From NCBI RefSeq assembly GCF_034274695.1, contig NZ_CP128362.1, positions 372,001 to 436,000 of the forward strand: DNA of 64,000 nt. Reading direction: 5' to 3'. Below are positions 34,307 through 44,522 of this stretch, piece after piece. The notes below the pieces were generated by a model. It was not told where the DNA came from. It saw only the letters and a list, made by a program, of their open reading frames with translations, and searched no databases. The position numbers and the translations under genes are program-made. Every line of letters starts with the position of its first letter. Within the stretch, counting starts at the first letter, position 1. The DNA comes from Chitinophaga sp. LS1 (GTDB taxonomy: Bacteria > Bacteroidota > Bacteroidia > Chitinophagales > Chitinophagaceae).

Positions 34307-34999
34307 TCAGTTGTTGTTGATCAGGCTCTGGAATATCAGCTGCCCATCGGTATTTCCCAGTACATCGCGGGTAGCCCTTTCAGGGTGAGGCATCATACCA
34401 AATACATTCCGCTCCTTGTTGCAGATACCTGCAATGTTCAGGGTAGCACCGTTTGGATTTGCATCTTCCACTACGTTACCAAATTCGTCGCAATAGCGGA
34501 ACAGGATCTGGTTGTTCGACTGCAGACTTTCCAGCGTCGCCTTATCAGCATAATAGCGGCCTTCACCATGTGCTACCGGAATCATCAGCGGACGACCGGT
34601 TACATCCTTAGTCATGGAAGCAACAGTATTTTCACTCTTCAGGTACACATTTTTACAAACGAACTGTTGATTCTCATTGCGCAACAGGGCGCCAGGTAAC
34701 AGACCCGCTTCAACAAGGATCTGGAAACCATTACAAACTCCAATTACACGACCACCTTTATTTGCAAATTCGATCACGCTCTGCATCATTGGGCTAAAGC
34801 GGGCAATAGCACCACAACGCAGATAATCGCCATAAGAAAAACCACCTGGCAGTACAATGCAATCTTCTGTATTGAACATGCTGAGGTCTTTATCCTTGTG
34901 CCATAACTCTATCACTTCCTGCCCAAGGTCATTACGCAGGGCGTCTATCATATCATGATCGCAATTAGAGCCAGGAAAGGTGACTACGCCGAATTTCAT
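34307..34999 (-). CDS. purQ: Phosphoribosylformylglycinamidine synthase, glutaminase subunit PurQ
   Basis: This 230-residue class I glutamine amidotransferase starts [17 protein letters not shown] and contains [20 protein letters not shown]. The nucleophile cysteine lies in [11 protein letters not shown], and the His/Glu pair in MMPHPERAT. It supplies ammonia from glutamine to PurL in purine synthesis. PurL and PurS are not in the window. Length is normal. An AT-rich upstream region holds TATATTTA, one mismatch from a -7 box. Confidence 0.96.
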   Translation of the reverse strand: MKFGVVTFPGSNCDHDMIDALRNDLGQEVIELWHKDKDLSMFNTEDCIVLPGGFSYGDYLRCGAIARFSPMMQSVIEFANKGGRVIGVCNGFQILVEAGLLPGALLRNENQQFVCKNVYLKSENTVASMTKDVTGRPLMIPVAHGEGRYYADKATLESLQSNNQILFRYCDEFGNVVEDANPNGATLNIAGICNKERNVFGMMPHPERATRDVLGNTDGQLIFQSLINNN

Positions 35000-35159
35000 A
35001 TTAAATAGTTGAATTTTATGATCTTAAATATATCTTATTGATTTTAACCAATATTTACGACCTAGACCATTGGACGCAAAGTACCGGAAAAACCACAAAA
35101 TTACTGTGCCGTTTGCACATTTCCATAGCCGTTCAAAATAAAAGCCGCTGAGAGGGGCC

Positions 35160-36146
35160 TTAATGATTCGCACTAAACCACTGCATCACAATCACATAAG
35201 CCACCGTTAATAGGTGGATTACATTAGCCATGGTATTATTCCGGATGGACCAGTATACATTGGCGACGAACATAGACAATGGCAATATAGCCAGTACCCA
35301 GTAAGCTGGAGAGAAATGTATATTAAAGAAAGGAATCAGCATGGCTACGAACACATATATCACCAATACTCCCCATATCTTCCTGCCCTGAATCAGCATC
35401 TTCTTCAGGCTTCGCTGCAACAGCAGCCATCCTAACAGGAAAAATACTACACTGATTACAATGGCACCCCATACCTTATAGTGCAACATGAGCTCTATGG
35501 AAAAACCAATTCTTGGGATTTTTGTGAATAATGCCCATTGGTCTGTGAGGAAAAGATAAGTACCCAGCAAATACAGCGGACCTACCAGTCCCAATACGGC
35601 AATAATCCATTCTGCCAGTCGGAACGGTCTCATTATCAACAAACTCATTAACAATAGCAGACAGAATATAATGGCCGGGAAATAGAATAATCCACAGATA
35701 CCAAGTGCAAACCCTATATTAAATACCACATCTCTGGCGGAGGTGCGGGTATATAGCAATGTAATGGAAGAGAATACCCACAGCATGATGAGGTTCACGA
35801 GCAAAGCAGGTGAAAATACATTCCAGCCTTCCAGCAGGGAGGTGAAAAGCATGTATGCCATGGCAGGTAAATAGTTCGGCTTGGCAAAAAGACGCTGGTG
35901 ATTCACAATCTTAGTGATCAGCAAAGCCTGCAATAACAGGATCATGATAGCCAGGGAGGTAAAAAAGAACGGACTGGGACCTACGAGTGCCTTCAGCCAT
36001 TTTACCAGCAGGTCATATAATAACCCTTCAGAGCCGTCGGCCAGGTAAGTAGCCGGATGGAGAAGGTAATAGAACTTTACTACCAATGTATATATTAACA
36101 GTAGTAATACTGTTAGAGGGTTGCCGGAGCGGAAGAATTTAACCAC
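35160..36146 (-). CDS. Polytopic membrane protein, DUF6427-like
   Basis: This 328-residue protein starts at GTG 36146 (MVKFFRSGNPLTVLLLL). It has about nine hydrophobic segments and short basic loops, for example RPFRLAEWIIAVLGL. Composition and the opening FFRSGNP fit a Bacteroidota-specific membrane family, which I believe is DUF6427; its function is unknown. It may share a transcript with the Crp-type and TPR genes upstream (52-base gap). A weak GC-stem followed by TTTTATTTT just after the stop (about 35142-35158) could terminate it. Confidence 0.75.
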   Translation of the reverse strand: MVKFFRSGNPLTVLLLLIYTLVVKFYYLLHPATYLADGSEGLLYDLLVKWLKALVGPSPFFFTSLAIMILLLQALLITKIVNHQRLFAKPNYLPAMAYMLFTSLLEGWNVFSPALLVNLIMLWVFSSITLLYTRTSARDVVFNIGFALGICGLFYFPAIIFCLLLLMSLLIMRPFRLAEWIIAVLGLVGPLYLLGTYLFLTDQWALFTKIPRIGFSIELMLHYKVWGAIVISVVFFLLGWLLLQRSLKKMLIQGRKIWGVLVIYVFVAMLIPFFNIHFSPAYWVLAILPLSMFVANVYWSIRNNTMANVIHLLTVAYVIVMQWFSANH

Positions 36147-36198
36147 AATCTAGTTCTCTTTTCTACTTTTGAAAGCGTTCCAAAGGTAAAGTAAAATA

Positions 36199-36789
36199 TT
36201 AATTTTTTTTCTGCATGCGCTTTCTGATCCTGCTCAATGATGGACCCGCTATGCCCAGGTAGGATGCGATATGATATAACGGCACCTGGTTCACCAAATC
36301 CGGATGCTGCTCCACCATCTGTACATACCGCTCTTCCGGACTCTTAAAGAGAAAATCCTCTGTATGCTCCATCATCAGGTTAAAAGCCACCTCGGCTATA
36401 TATCTCCCAAACCGCTCCCACTCATGAGATTGTTTATATAATGCATGTAAATGATCGACATGTATATATAAAATGGTAGACTCTACCATACTCTCCGTAT
36501 AAAAATTACAGGGCCGACGGGTCAAAAAGCTCTTAAAAGCTGTCACCATCTGGTTCGTTGTATAAAACAACATGTTCTTCTCCTCCCCTGTCTCCGCATT
36601 CACATAATAGGTGCGGAACACGCCATCCACGATGAAACCCAGATGCTTACACACATTCCTGTACTCATTATAATACTCCCCCTTCTGGTACGTCCGCAAT
36701 TCCCAATACGGCAATGACAAAGCAAAACTCTGCTCGTCAATACCGCAAAAGCTCCTTACCGCCGTTTCTAATTTTTCCAGTTCAGTCAT
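36199..36789 (-). CDS. Crp/Fnr family transcriptional regulator
   Basis: This 196-residue protein has an N-terminal cyclic-nucleotide-binding-like beta barrel (about residues 20-115, with YQKGEYYNEYRN and DGVFRTYYVN) and a C-terminal helix-turn-helix (PLYHIASYLGIAGPSLSRIR). The barrel lacks the canonical phosphate-binding RxxAS signature, as in many Bacteroidota members, so cAMP binding is unlikely. The target genes are unknown. It starts 9 bases after the TPR gene, so the two are probably cotranscribed. Confidence 0.88.
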   Translation of the reverse strand: MTELEKLETAVRSFCGIDEQSFALSLPYWELRTYQKGEYYNEYRNVCKHLGFIVDGVFRTYYVNAETGEEKNMLFYTTNQMVTAFKSFLTRRPCNFYTESMVESTILYIHVDHLHALYKQSHEWERFGRYIAEVAFNLMMEHTEDFLFKSPEERYVQMVEQHPDLVNQVPLYHIASYLGIAGPSLSRIRKRMQKKN

Positions 36790-36798
36790 GCACTAAAG

Positions 36799-37872
36799 TT
36801 AGTACTTCGCTCTATAAAACTTGTTCTCCTGTGTAATCTTCAAAGGATTCTTCTTAAACCATCCGATAAAATCCTCCCATTCCTTCTTATGTTCCCCTCT
36901 CCATTCTTCAAACTGCTTATCATCTCCTTCCGCAAGGATCCAGTAATTATATTCCTCCATGAAACCCGCATCTTTTACTTGCTGCTCATAGTCAAACAAA
37001 ACGACCGGTGTCTTTTTCGCAAGTGCCATATTCTGGTAGTTTTCCACAAACCGGGTCCTGATCCTGTTTAAAGAAGGTAAATTAATAATCTTCTCCCCTG
37101 CCACGGACAGCAGCAATACAGGTTCATACACCATCACCCCAAAAGGCAGGTTGTACTTGCCATCCGGAGAAATTGCCATCACATTCTGCTTGCAAAAGCT
37201 CACCGTCACCAATGTATCGTCTTTAAACTGAATTTCCCCTTTATACGTCAGGTACAACTGCTTACTAATCTCGTCCGTCCGCCTGGAACCTCGTTCCAGG
37301 TTCAAAAAGATCTCTCCATATATCATCCCCCATACCTCTTCCTGTGTGCTCAGAAAGATTTTGGACGCCCAGTAATAATTGGAAGGAAACATAGGATCTA
37401 CCTCGATCCCCTTTTCAAAATAACTTAAAGCTTTATTATAATCCTTGATACCGATCTCCATCACACCCCGTTCCAGGTACAGATTACCTGCATCCGGAAA
37501 TGCCTTTAACCCTTTCTCATAAGCATCCAGGGCCTTATCCCGCTTGCCGGTCAGGTCATAGGCATTGCCTAGCAACTGGTATACCCTGCTGTTGATATCC
37601 TTCCGCTTTGTCAGCTTTTTGGTAATATCGATCGCAGCTTTATAATCCTGTTGCATGTATTTCGAGTACGCAATCTCGTAATAATAACTCCATTCATCCG
37701 GGTTCAGTTTAATCGCTTCTTCGAGCAATGGTATTGCTGCTGCTGGTTTTCCGTCCTCCATCATTGCAATGGCTGCTTTATACCTGGCATCCGCCGTATC
37801 CTTGTTAGCCTGTGCCATAGCAGCTTGTCCCATCCAAATGCTCAATAACAGTAATAAGGTAATTTTTTGCAT
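36799..37872 (-). CDS. Exported TPR protein
   Basis: This 357-residue protein has a signal peptide ending AAMAQ. About four tetratricopeptide repeats follow (residues 28-165), for example AAIPLLEEAIKLNPDEWSYY, ALDAYEKGLKAFPDAGNLYL and ALSYFEKGIEVDPMFPSNYY. The C-terminal 190 residues are a separate mixed alpha/beta domain that I do not recognise. The likely role is as a periplasmic scaffold or binding protein. A -7-like box, TATATTCG (37890-37897), lies 17 bases upstream of the start. It is followed closely by the Crp-type regulator. Confidence 0.82.
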   Translation of the reverse strand: MQKITLLLLLSIWMGQAAMAQANKDTADARYKAAIAMMEDGKPAAAIPLLEEAIKLNPDEWSYYYEIAYSKYMQQDYKAAIDITKKLTKRKDINSRVYQLLGNAYDLTGKRDKALDAYEKGLKAFPDAGNLYLERGVMEIGIKDYNKALSYFEKGIEVDPMFPSNYYWASKIFLSTQEEVWGMIYGEIFLNLERGSRRTDEISKQLYLTYKGEIQFKDDTLVTVSFCKQNVMAISPDGKYNLPFGVMVYEPVLLLSVAGEKIINLPSLNRIRTRFVENYQNMALAKKTPVVLFDYEQQVKDAGFMEEYNYWILAEGDDKQFEEWRGEHKKEWEDFIGWFKKNPLKITQENKFYRAKY

Positions 37873-37906
37873 AAGAGGTTAAGTCGTTACGAATATAGGA
37901 TGAAAA

Positions 37907-37941
37907 AAAAGCCCGGACTCCATAAGGAGTACCGGGCTTTT
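37907..37941 (-). terminator. Intrinsic terminator of the MscS-type channel gene
   Basis: AAAAGCCCGG-ACTCC (37907-37921) pairs with GGAGT-a-CCGGGCTTTT (37926-37941) with one bulged base and a 4-base loop. A run of eight T follows on the minus strand. Confidence 0.9.
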
Positions 37942-37958
37942 CTTTTTTAACATTTTTT

Positions 37959-40295
37959 TTATTGGGTCACAATACCCTTTTGCTCAAAATAATTGTATAT
38001 AGCATTATTGATCTCTGCCTCTATCACAGTGACTTTCATGATGTCTCTGCACCAGAAAGCAATCCTTACAGACATGGTACCCGCACTGACCAGGTTCATA
38101 ATAATCTCAACCTCTCTTCTCCCCAACACCTGCTCATTGGCGATGATCAGCTCTTTCAATTCCTGCTTCACAGTTTCAGGATCTTCCAGCCTGGCTACCT
38201 TATAATTGAAATTGATGCGGGCACTGTTATTACTCAGGGTCCAGTTGGTAATTTCTTTCGAAAGCACATCCCCGTTTGGCAATATCACCTCTGCCCCATC
38301 TTCGGTAAGCAGAGTACTACTGCGGATCCCAATCTCTTTTACACGACCTTTGTTACTACCAATCTCCACCATATCACCAATACGGAGTGGGCGGTCAAAG
38401 ATCAGGATGATACCGGATACAAAGTTGTTGACGATGCTCTGTAAACCCAGACCAATACCCACACCCAAAGCACCCAGGATCACAGTAATCTTATCAACAG
38501 GCAAACCTGATGCACTGATAGCCAGCAGGAAAGCAAGCACCAGCAAGATCAGCCTGGTCACCAGCAATCTGGAACGCTGCCCCTTATCATCAAAGGCGGC
38601 ATCGTCACCGATATCCCCAAAGAAATAGGCAATGTACTTCTGTAGGAAATTCGCCACCCAGATAATACCCAGGAACAATATCACCCCGCCAATAGTGAAG
38701 GAACTACTGCCAATGACAACAGAAGTCTGGAACAACGTCTTCAGGCCATCGTTGAATGTATCATAGATATTCAGGTTGGTGCTGAATACAATCGCCCAGA
38801 TCAACACCGCCAGCACAGATATAAACCGGAAGAGGGATTTCTTGATATCTGCCACATCGAAGTGCTCAGGATAGTGCTTACGGATACGACTACCTTGTAT
38901 TTGCAGGAGAAATGCCTCGATCGTTAATTGTACAAAAATGCTGAGACTCGCTACCTGTGCCAGTGCATATACCGCTGTGGAACTAAAGATCTGGGACAAC
39001 GTCACACGACCAAACAGGTTCATTAATACTGCCAGCACATTCAGGAAGGTATACAATATCACCGCCCACCACATCAAACGATATTCTTTGCGGAAACTGC
39101 GGATCTGTATAAATAATACCCCAATTACAATCGCTACTACATCATGCACCACATTCGCATACCGCATAAGGCGCATAGGTAATCCTAATACCCTGATGAT
39201 AGGCAGGAAGAGGAATAAGAGCATGAATAAACCCCAACCCATAAAGATCTGGCGGGGTAGTAATTTATAGAAGACAGGTGTCAACAACACCATCAGGAAA
39301 AACTGTGTCGTCTCTATATAAATAGCCGGTGCATTGTGATCAAATAAAGGCGCCAGGTTCAGGATCAGTACAAACGTCATAAGCCATGGTAACGCCTTGA
39401 CATATTTGAAATCAAACTCCTTGATCGCACTGAGCTTATTTAATTTCTTCAGACTCCGGAAGTTAAAATTGATCCAGCCAAAGAATACAATGCCTATTAT
39501 CCATAACAGGGAGCGCTTGCTGCGGGTATTTTTGAAGTAGTAACCTGCCAGCTTTTGCTCTGCATTCACAGACTTCTTAAAACCACCGGTAGGAGGTCTT
39601 CGTCCCAGCTCGGAAACGGGTTCCCACAGGTAGAGACGTTCTTTCGTAAATGCACGGCCACCGGCTGTTTTCAGGGCATCTTCTGTCTGATACCCCAATT
39701 CTTCGATGGTGATCGCATTGGTAGAAACTCTTGCCTTCAGGTCATTGAGGATAGCGGTATTAGATTTTACCAGACTATCCGCTCTTTTGAACTTGGTACG
39801 TAAAGTTTGCAGTTGTGGCGTAAAGGTGGCTCTGAGTACAGAATCCTTGAACAAACCACGCATCAGGGTATCCTTTCGGAGGTCCCGGATTTCCTTTTTG
39901 ACCTCATCCAGTTTCTGGTCATAACCATTTAGTGTCTTTCCGAATTCTCCCATGGTATTGTTCAGTTCTTCCAATAAGGACTGGTACATCTGGAGGTTTC
40001 GGATATTGAGACTCCTGTCATTGCCGGAAAAACGGTCTTTCAGTATTTCCAGTACAGAATCGGCATCTTTCAGATGGGACTGGATGTCCGGAAGATGGGT
40101 AAAGGAACTCGTAACCAGTGGTACTTTATTCATGGTCTGAAAAACTTTTTCAAACCCGGCCAGGTAATCACTTCTTGTTGGTTGGTTATTGTCGCCGAAT
40201 AAGGTCGTGTCGGAGCCACGTTGTGGTACTTTTTGTGCCAATGCGATACTACCGGTGTACACCAGCAGTAAAAGCAGAAGGATAGGTTTTTTCAT
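37959..40295 (-). CDS. Large MscS-type mechanosensitive channel
   Basis: The protein is 778 residues from ATG 40295, chosen because the signal peptide MKKPILLLLLLVYTGSIALA starts there. A long helical, probably coiled-coil periplasmic region follows (about residues 90-210), then about eleven membrane helices, then the MscS pore helix and beta domain (LGALGVGIGLGLQSIVNN, DRPLRIGDMVEI, ILPNGDVLSKEITNW). The size and layout resemble MscK/MscM-type large members. It would open under membrane tension to release osmolytes. The glycine/alanine pattern of the pore helix is intact. A TATATTTC box lies just upstream. Confidence 0.9.
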   Translation of the reverse strand: MKKPILLLLLLVYTGSIALAQKVPQRGSDTTLFGDNNQPTRSDYLAGFEKVFQTMNKVPLVTSSFTHLPDIQSHLKDADSVLEILKDRFSGNDRSLNIRNLQMYQSLLEELNNTMGEFGKTLNGYDQKLDEVKKEIRDLRKDTLMRGLFKDSVLRATFTPQLQTLRTKFKRADSLVKSNTAILNDLKARVSTNAITIEELGYQTEDALKTAGGRAFTKERLYLWEPVSELGRRPPTGGFKKSVNAEQKLAGYYFKNTRSKRSLLWIIGIVFFGWINFNFRSLKKLNKLSAIKEFDFKYVKALPWLMTFVLILNLAPLFDHNAPAIYIETTQFFLMVLLTPVFYKLLPRQIFMGWGLFMLLFLFLPIIRVLGLPMRLMRYANVVHDVVAIVIGVLFIQIRSFRKEYRLMWWAVILYTFLNVLAVLMNLFGRVTLSQIFSSTAVYALAQVASLSIFVQLTIEAFLLQIQGSRIRKHYPEHFDVADIKKSLFRFISVLAVLIWAIVFSTNLNIYDTFNDGLKTLFQTSVVIGSSSFTIGGVILFLGIIWVANFLQKYIAYFFGDIGDDAAFDDKGQRSRLLVTRLILLVLAFLLAISASGLPVDKITVILGALGVGIGLGLQSIVNNFVSGIILIFDRPLRIGDMVEIGSNKGRVKEIGIRSSTLLTEDGAEVILPNGDVLSKEITNWTLSNNSARINFNYKVARLEDPETVKQELKELIIANEQVLGRREVEIIMNLVSAGTMSVRIAFWCRDIMKVTVIEAEINNAIYNYFEQKGIVTQ

Positions 40296-40347
40296 GTGTG
40301 CTGTTGAATAGTACCGGAAATATAGGTGGAATTTTTGGTACAAAAAA

Positions 40348-40369
40348 AAGGGGGCTTATTGCCCCCCTT
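40348..40369 (-). terminator. Terminator overlapping the stop codon of the M14 gene
   Basis: AAGGGGGC (40348-40355) pairs with GCCCCC-c-TT (40361-40369). The TAA stop of the M14 gene (40356-40358) lies in the 5-base loop, so the right arm is coding sequence. Leftward the stem is followed by a run of T. It ends the peptide-utilisation operon. Confidence 0.82.
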
Positions 40370-43064
40370 CCTGATATAGTGTGTTGAATAATAACTTAAA
40401 CGTGCCGTGCGACTGTCCTCTGAAGGTGACTTCCGGTCCATAAGCATAAAACATTCCTTTGCCAACCGGTGCACAAAACGCTGCTACACCGTCTTTTAGG
40501 TAAGCTTGTCCCCAAGCCCATCCACTATGAAGTGGCGTTTCCGAAGTAAACCAGGCAATGGGTTTTACTTCTTTTGCACCTGCATCAATTTTAAAAACAG
40601 GGCTGTTATCAAAATTGATGTCACCAGTAGCAGGCATACCATATGCCGCCATTAGTGTACTATCAAATTGAGCCTTTAATATACTACCAGGTATAAAGTA
40701 CTTCGTACCCGGCAATGGCTTTCCATTTTCTACCAGTGCATTCTTCACAGGTAAGCCTAAATGATAAGCGAGGTTCGTACTGGTACCGATAGTAACTATA
40801 TTACCACCTGCTTCTAAGAAGGCCTTTAACTGAGGGATGGATGTGTCTTTGGTGATCTTACCGAGCATGCCACGATATTGCTCAGGGATTTCATTTGGTG
40901 AAGGCGCTTTTTGTGCAAAACCATAACGGTTTGATTCCTCTCCTGAAACAGGTGGGATGGCTCTTGTTACAAATACAATGACATCGTAGTCTTTCTTCAG
41001 ATTGCCTTTGTCAATGTCTTTTGCATAGATCACTTTGAATGGGAAGTGGTATTGTTCTAATAACCATCTTACCCAACCGGAAGGAATGGAACCACCGTAA
41101 CTATCCCACAATGCAACGCGTGCAGGTTTTACGGCTGCCAGATCAGCTGGCTTTTTGCTCAAAGGCTTTATATTGATGGATGCACCACCTAATATATCTA
41201 CTGCTGCTTTCTTATTGCTTACATAGAAATCGCCCGTCTTTGTTCTATACACATCTACCCCTTCGTTCAGCAATTTGTTAACGACTGTGAATACATCATT
41301 CTGTTTACCACTAAGTAAATAACCAGCTTTGCCTGCTGGCAATGTTCCTGCCTTCACCTCCTGCAATTCACCATAAGGCAATTGTGCAAAAGGACCCCTA
41401 AAATCATTCAGTATCCTGTCAAACTGCACACCCATCTGGTAAGCCAACGTCCACCCTGCAGCATCATAAGGATGAATAGGAGGACCTCCCGGATACTGAA
41501 AATCATTCGGGTGATCCTGTGGTTCAAACATATCCAGTACATGCGGACGAAACGCCTGATTCGTACGAACAATAAAGGACCCCGCAGGATATTGTTGCCC
41601 TTCTATCGTAAAGGCAGTAGTCGCTTTCTGCACACTGATACCAGTTTTAATCAGTGCATTGATAAACTTCACAGCCGTAGGAAAATCTGCCTGATCCGCT
41701 GATATGATATACCCTCTTGGATCACGTGTAGCAGGATTCTTATACACCGCATCATAGTATGACATCGGAATATTATTTCCACGCTTCATCCAGCCATAAG
41801 GATCACTACCATCATCTTTAGTCGTATCATTCTTATCTTTTTTATAAGCAGCAGTAATAGCATTCGCACCTTTTGGAGATAATGTCCAGTTATCCCTGTT
41901 ACCACGATCTATCGCATTCTTCCCCATCTTATAAATGTTGTACAACACTTCATCACGCTGTCTGGCAGCATAATCCAGCACAGAATAGTTCAGCGATACG
42001 GAATAATCGATTGACTGCCGGAAGTGCCATACATCCTGTGGCAATACCGGATTTGGTGTAGCACCATTCGGAATTAAACGCTGTGGTACTACAGGTACTT
42101 TTTCAGGTGTTGGGTTCCCAATGATCTCAGTAAGCAACCCGATCATATTGTGAAACTGTGTCGTAGTACGTAATCCACCATTATACCAGGTGGAAAAACC
42201 GGAACCATTCAATCTGGTATACCCCGGTTTATCTTCCGCATTCAGGCGATTGTACATAGCCGCACCCAATGCATCGATACCCGTAATCATCAAAGGATCG
42301 AATACATAATTGAACGGATCGCGGTATGGAGGCCCTGCTAATACAGAGCCTTCCGGACCGCGTTGGTGATGATTATACATGATCTGGGGCATCCATTCTA
42401 AGAACAGCTGCTTACCCATATTTACACTCTCGCTCATGTTCATCATATAGAAGTCACGGTTATTATCGTGACCAATATACTTTTGATACAACACAGGCAC
42501 CTGGTCTGTAGTACGCTTCAGCGTATCTGTATTACGCATGTACCAGTTAGCCACCAGCTCCTGTCCATCAGGGTTGGCGTGCGTCATCAATACTATCACA
42601 TTATCCAAAATGCGTTTTGTTTCATCATCATTTCTGCTGATGAGTTGATACGCCGTTTCGATCAACTGATGTGAACCCACCACCTCTGTTGCATGCAATC
42701 CTCCATCTATCCACACTACAGCTTTACCTGTAGCAGCCATCGCTCTTGCCTGTATTTCACTGATACCTTCTGCACGTGCCAGTTGCTGTGAAATCTTTTT
42801 ATACTTTTCTAATTGCTGGATATTTTCAGGTGAAGAAATAACGAGCATATACTGATGCCTGCCTTCTTCAGTCAATCCAATATCCACCAGTTTTACACGT
42901 GGACTGGCAGCTAGCTTCTGAAAATACGCAGCTGTCTGTGTATAATTTGCCAGCTTGTAATCATCTCCCATATTAAAACCAAAATGTTCTTTGGGAGAAG
43001 GTACGGTTTGCCCATACAAAGTAGTGGCGCAAAATAATATGATGACGGACAATAACTGTTTCAT
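40356..43064 (-). CDS. Exported M14 family zinc carboxypeptidase (copy 2)
   Basis: This 902-residue protein has a signal peptide ending TTLYGQ. The M14 domain (residues about 30-380) shows GGLHATEVVG (HxxE zinc ligands), THANPDGQELVANWYMR, YNHHQRGPEGS (third zinc-ligand region) and LLTEIIG, a likely catalytic glutamate. The C-terminal half (about 500-900) has beta-rich segments and a glutamine-amidotransferase-like part (FLEAGGNIVTIGTSTNLA). It trims C-terminal residues from peptides in the periplasm or outside. It closely resembles the M14 protein at 44522. Last gene of the locus. Confidence 0.9.
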   Translation of the reverse strand: MKQLLSVIILFCATTLYGQTVPSPKEHFGFNMGDDYKLANYTQTAAYFQKLAASPRVKLVDIGLTEEGRHQYMLVISSPENIQQLEKYKKISQQLARAEGISEIQARAMAATGKAVVWIDGGLHATEVVGSHQLIETAYQLISRNDDETKRILDNVIVLMTHANPDGQELVANWYMRNTDTLKRTTDQVPVLYQKYIGHDNNRDFYMMNMSESVNMGKQLFLEWMPQIMYNHHQRGPEGSVLAGPPYRDPFNYVFDPLMITGIDALGAAMYNRLNAEDKPGYTRLNGSGFSTWYNGGLRTTTQFHNMIGLLTEIIGNPTPEKVPVVPQRLIPNGATPNPVLPQDVWHFRQSIDYSVSLNYSVLDYAARQRDEVLYNIYKMGKNAIDRGNRDNWTLSPKGANAITAAYKKDKNDTTKDDGSDPYGWMKRGNNIPMSYYDAVYKNPATRDPRGYIISADQADFPTAVKFINALIKTGISVQKATTAFTIEGQQYPAGSFIVRTNQAFRPHVLDMFEPQDHPNDFQYPGGPPIHPYDAAGWTLAYQMGVQFDRILNDFRGPFAQLPYGELQEVKAGTLPAGKAGYLLSGKQNDVFTVVNKLLNEGVDVYRTKTGDFYVSNKKAAVDILGGASINIKPLSKKPADLAAVKPARVALWDSYGGSIPSGWVRWLLEQYHFPFKVIYAKDIDKGNLKKDYDVIVFVTRAIPPVSGEESNRYGFAQKAPSPNEIPEQYRGMLGKITKDTSIPQLKAFLEAGGNIVTIGTSTNLAYHLGLPVKNALVENGKPLPGTKYFIPGSILKAQFDSTLMAAYGMPATGDINFDNSPVFKIDAGAKEVKPIAWFTSETPLHSGWAWGQAYLKDGVAAFCAPVGKGMFYAYGPEVTFRGQSHGTFKLLFNTLYQEGGQ

Positions 43065-43073
43065 ACAACTATT

Positions 43074-44522
43074 TTATTTCTTCCTGTAATCCAGTGCCGG
43101 GGCTCTATCGCCCAGCATGGCTTCGTACTTGAAATCTTTTCCTCTTCGCTCTTTCAGTTCAGCCTGTGCAGATGTAACTGCCGTAGGATCATTGAACAGG
43201 TCATAGGCAGTGAGTGCTATCGTCTTGGCAGCTACCATCATTCCTTTCGCACCAATGCTGGAACCAGCAGCGGCCACGTTCTGCCAGCTATGCCCACCGG
43301 AACCCGCTACAAAAGTAGCCGCGCTCATACCTGCTGTAGGTGTCACCCAGCTTACATCTGCAACGTCAGAAGAACCGATACCGCCCTCTTTTACAATCGT
43401 GAATGGCTGTACTTTCATAGAAGCACTATCCATATCAGGAATGTTCTTCTGATCGATAAATGAAGATTGAATCTTCTTGCCAAATTCCTTTTCTTCAGCC
43501 GTATATTTAAATCCACCCACCAGATGCAGGTTCTTATCCATCATGTGAGACAGTGTTTCATTCGGCATCATGTTATACACACCACCGATGATTTCATATT
43601 TCATGGTAGTACCCGTTCCCATTGCCGCACCTTCTGCACATTTCACCAATCTATCCCAGGTATCTTTTACAACCTGCATATCCGGATGACGTACGTAGTA
43701 GTATACTTCTGCAAAAGCAGGCACTACATTCGGCGCATCACCACCTTTGGTGATCACATAGTGAATACGGGTATCCTGTTGGACATGCTCACGCATCATA
43801 TTCACCATATAATCCATCGCCTCTACCCCATCCAGTGCAGACCTTCCTTTTTCAGGCGCACCTGCAGCGTGAGAAGCGATTCCATAAAATCTAAACTTTG
43901 CATTTTTATTGGCTAACCACGGAGCTAAACCCGCAGAGTTATCATTGCCCGGATGCCAGTGCAACACAGCACTTACATCATTGAATAAACCAGCTCTTAC
44001 CATATACACTTTACCTGAACCACCTTCTTCTGCCGGGCAACCATACACTCTTAAGGTACCTTTGCCACCACTTGCTTTCATCCAGTCTTTCACTGCAACA
44101 GCAGCAGCTACGGATGCGGTACCAAACAGGTTATGTCCACAACCATGCCCTGCACCCTCCGGTACAATCGCCTTCTTTTCAGGGTTGGCTTCCTGCGATA
44201 ATCCAGGCAGTGCATCAAACTCTGCAAGAATACCAATCACAGGTTCACCACTTCCATAAGTAGCGATGAAGGCAGTTGGAATACCTGCAATACCTGCTTT
44301 CACTGTAAACCCTTCCTGTGTCAGTTTCTCTTGCAGCAATGCAGAACTTTTCACTTCCTGGTAACCTACTTCTGCAAATCCCCAGATCTTTTGCTCTATG
44401 GTTGTATACGCAGGTGCCTGCGCATCCAATGCTGCAATGATCGCCGTTTTATCTTTATTTGCTTTCTGTGCATAGACAAAGGCAGGTGCACAACAAAGCA
44501 GGGACAATATTACTTTCTTCAT
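43074..44522 (-). CDS. Exported M20D amidohydrolase, AbgB-like
   Basis: This 482-residue protein has a signal peptide ending AFVYAQ. It contains GILAEFDALPG, GHGCGHNLFG (metal-binding), PAEEGGSGK, HWHPGNDNSAG and GIASHAAGAPEKGRSALDG. This is the motif series of M20D amidohydrolases and is closest in pattern to AbgB, which cleaves p-aminobenzoyl-glutamate. Here export and context suggest hydrolysis of N-acyl amino acids or dipeptides outside the cytoplasm. Its ATG overlaps the TAA of the upstream M14 gene by one base (TAATG), which indicates translational coupling. Confidence 0.9.
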   Translation of the reverse strand: MKKVILSLLCCAPAFVYAQKANKDKTAIIAALDAQAPAYTTIEQKIWGFAEVGYQEVKSSALLQEKLTQEGFTVKAGIAGIPTAFIATYGSGEPVIGILAEFDALPGLSQEANPEKKAIVPEGAGHGCGHNLFGTASVAAAVAVKDWMKASGGKGTLRVYGCPAEEGGSGKVYMVRAGLFNDVSAVLHWHPGNDNSAGLAPWLANKNAKFRFYGIASHAAGAPEKGRSALDGVEAMDYMVNMMREHVQQDTRIHYVITKGGDAPNVVPAFAEVYYYVRHPDMQVVKDTWDRLVKCAEGAAMGTGTTMKYEIIGGVYNMMPNETLSHMMDKNLHLVGGFKYTAEEKEFGKKIQSSFIDQKNIPDMDSASMKVQPFTIVKEGGIGSSDVADVSWVTPTAGMSAATFVAGSGGHSWQNVAAAGSSIGAKGMMVAAKTIALTAYDLFNDPTAVTSAQAELKERRGKDFKYEAMLGDRAPALDYRKK

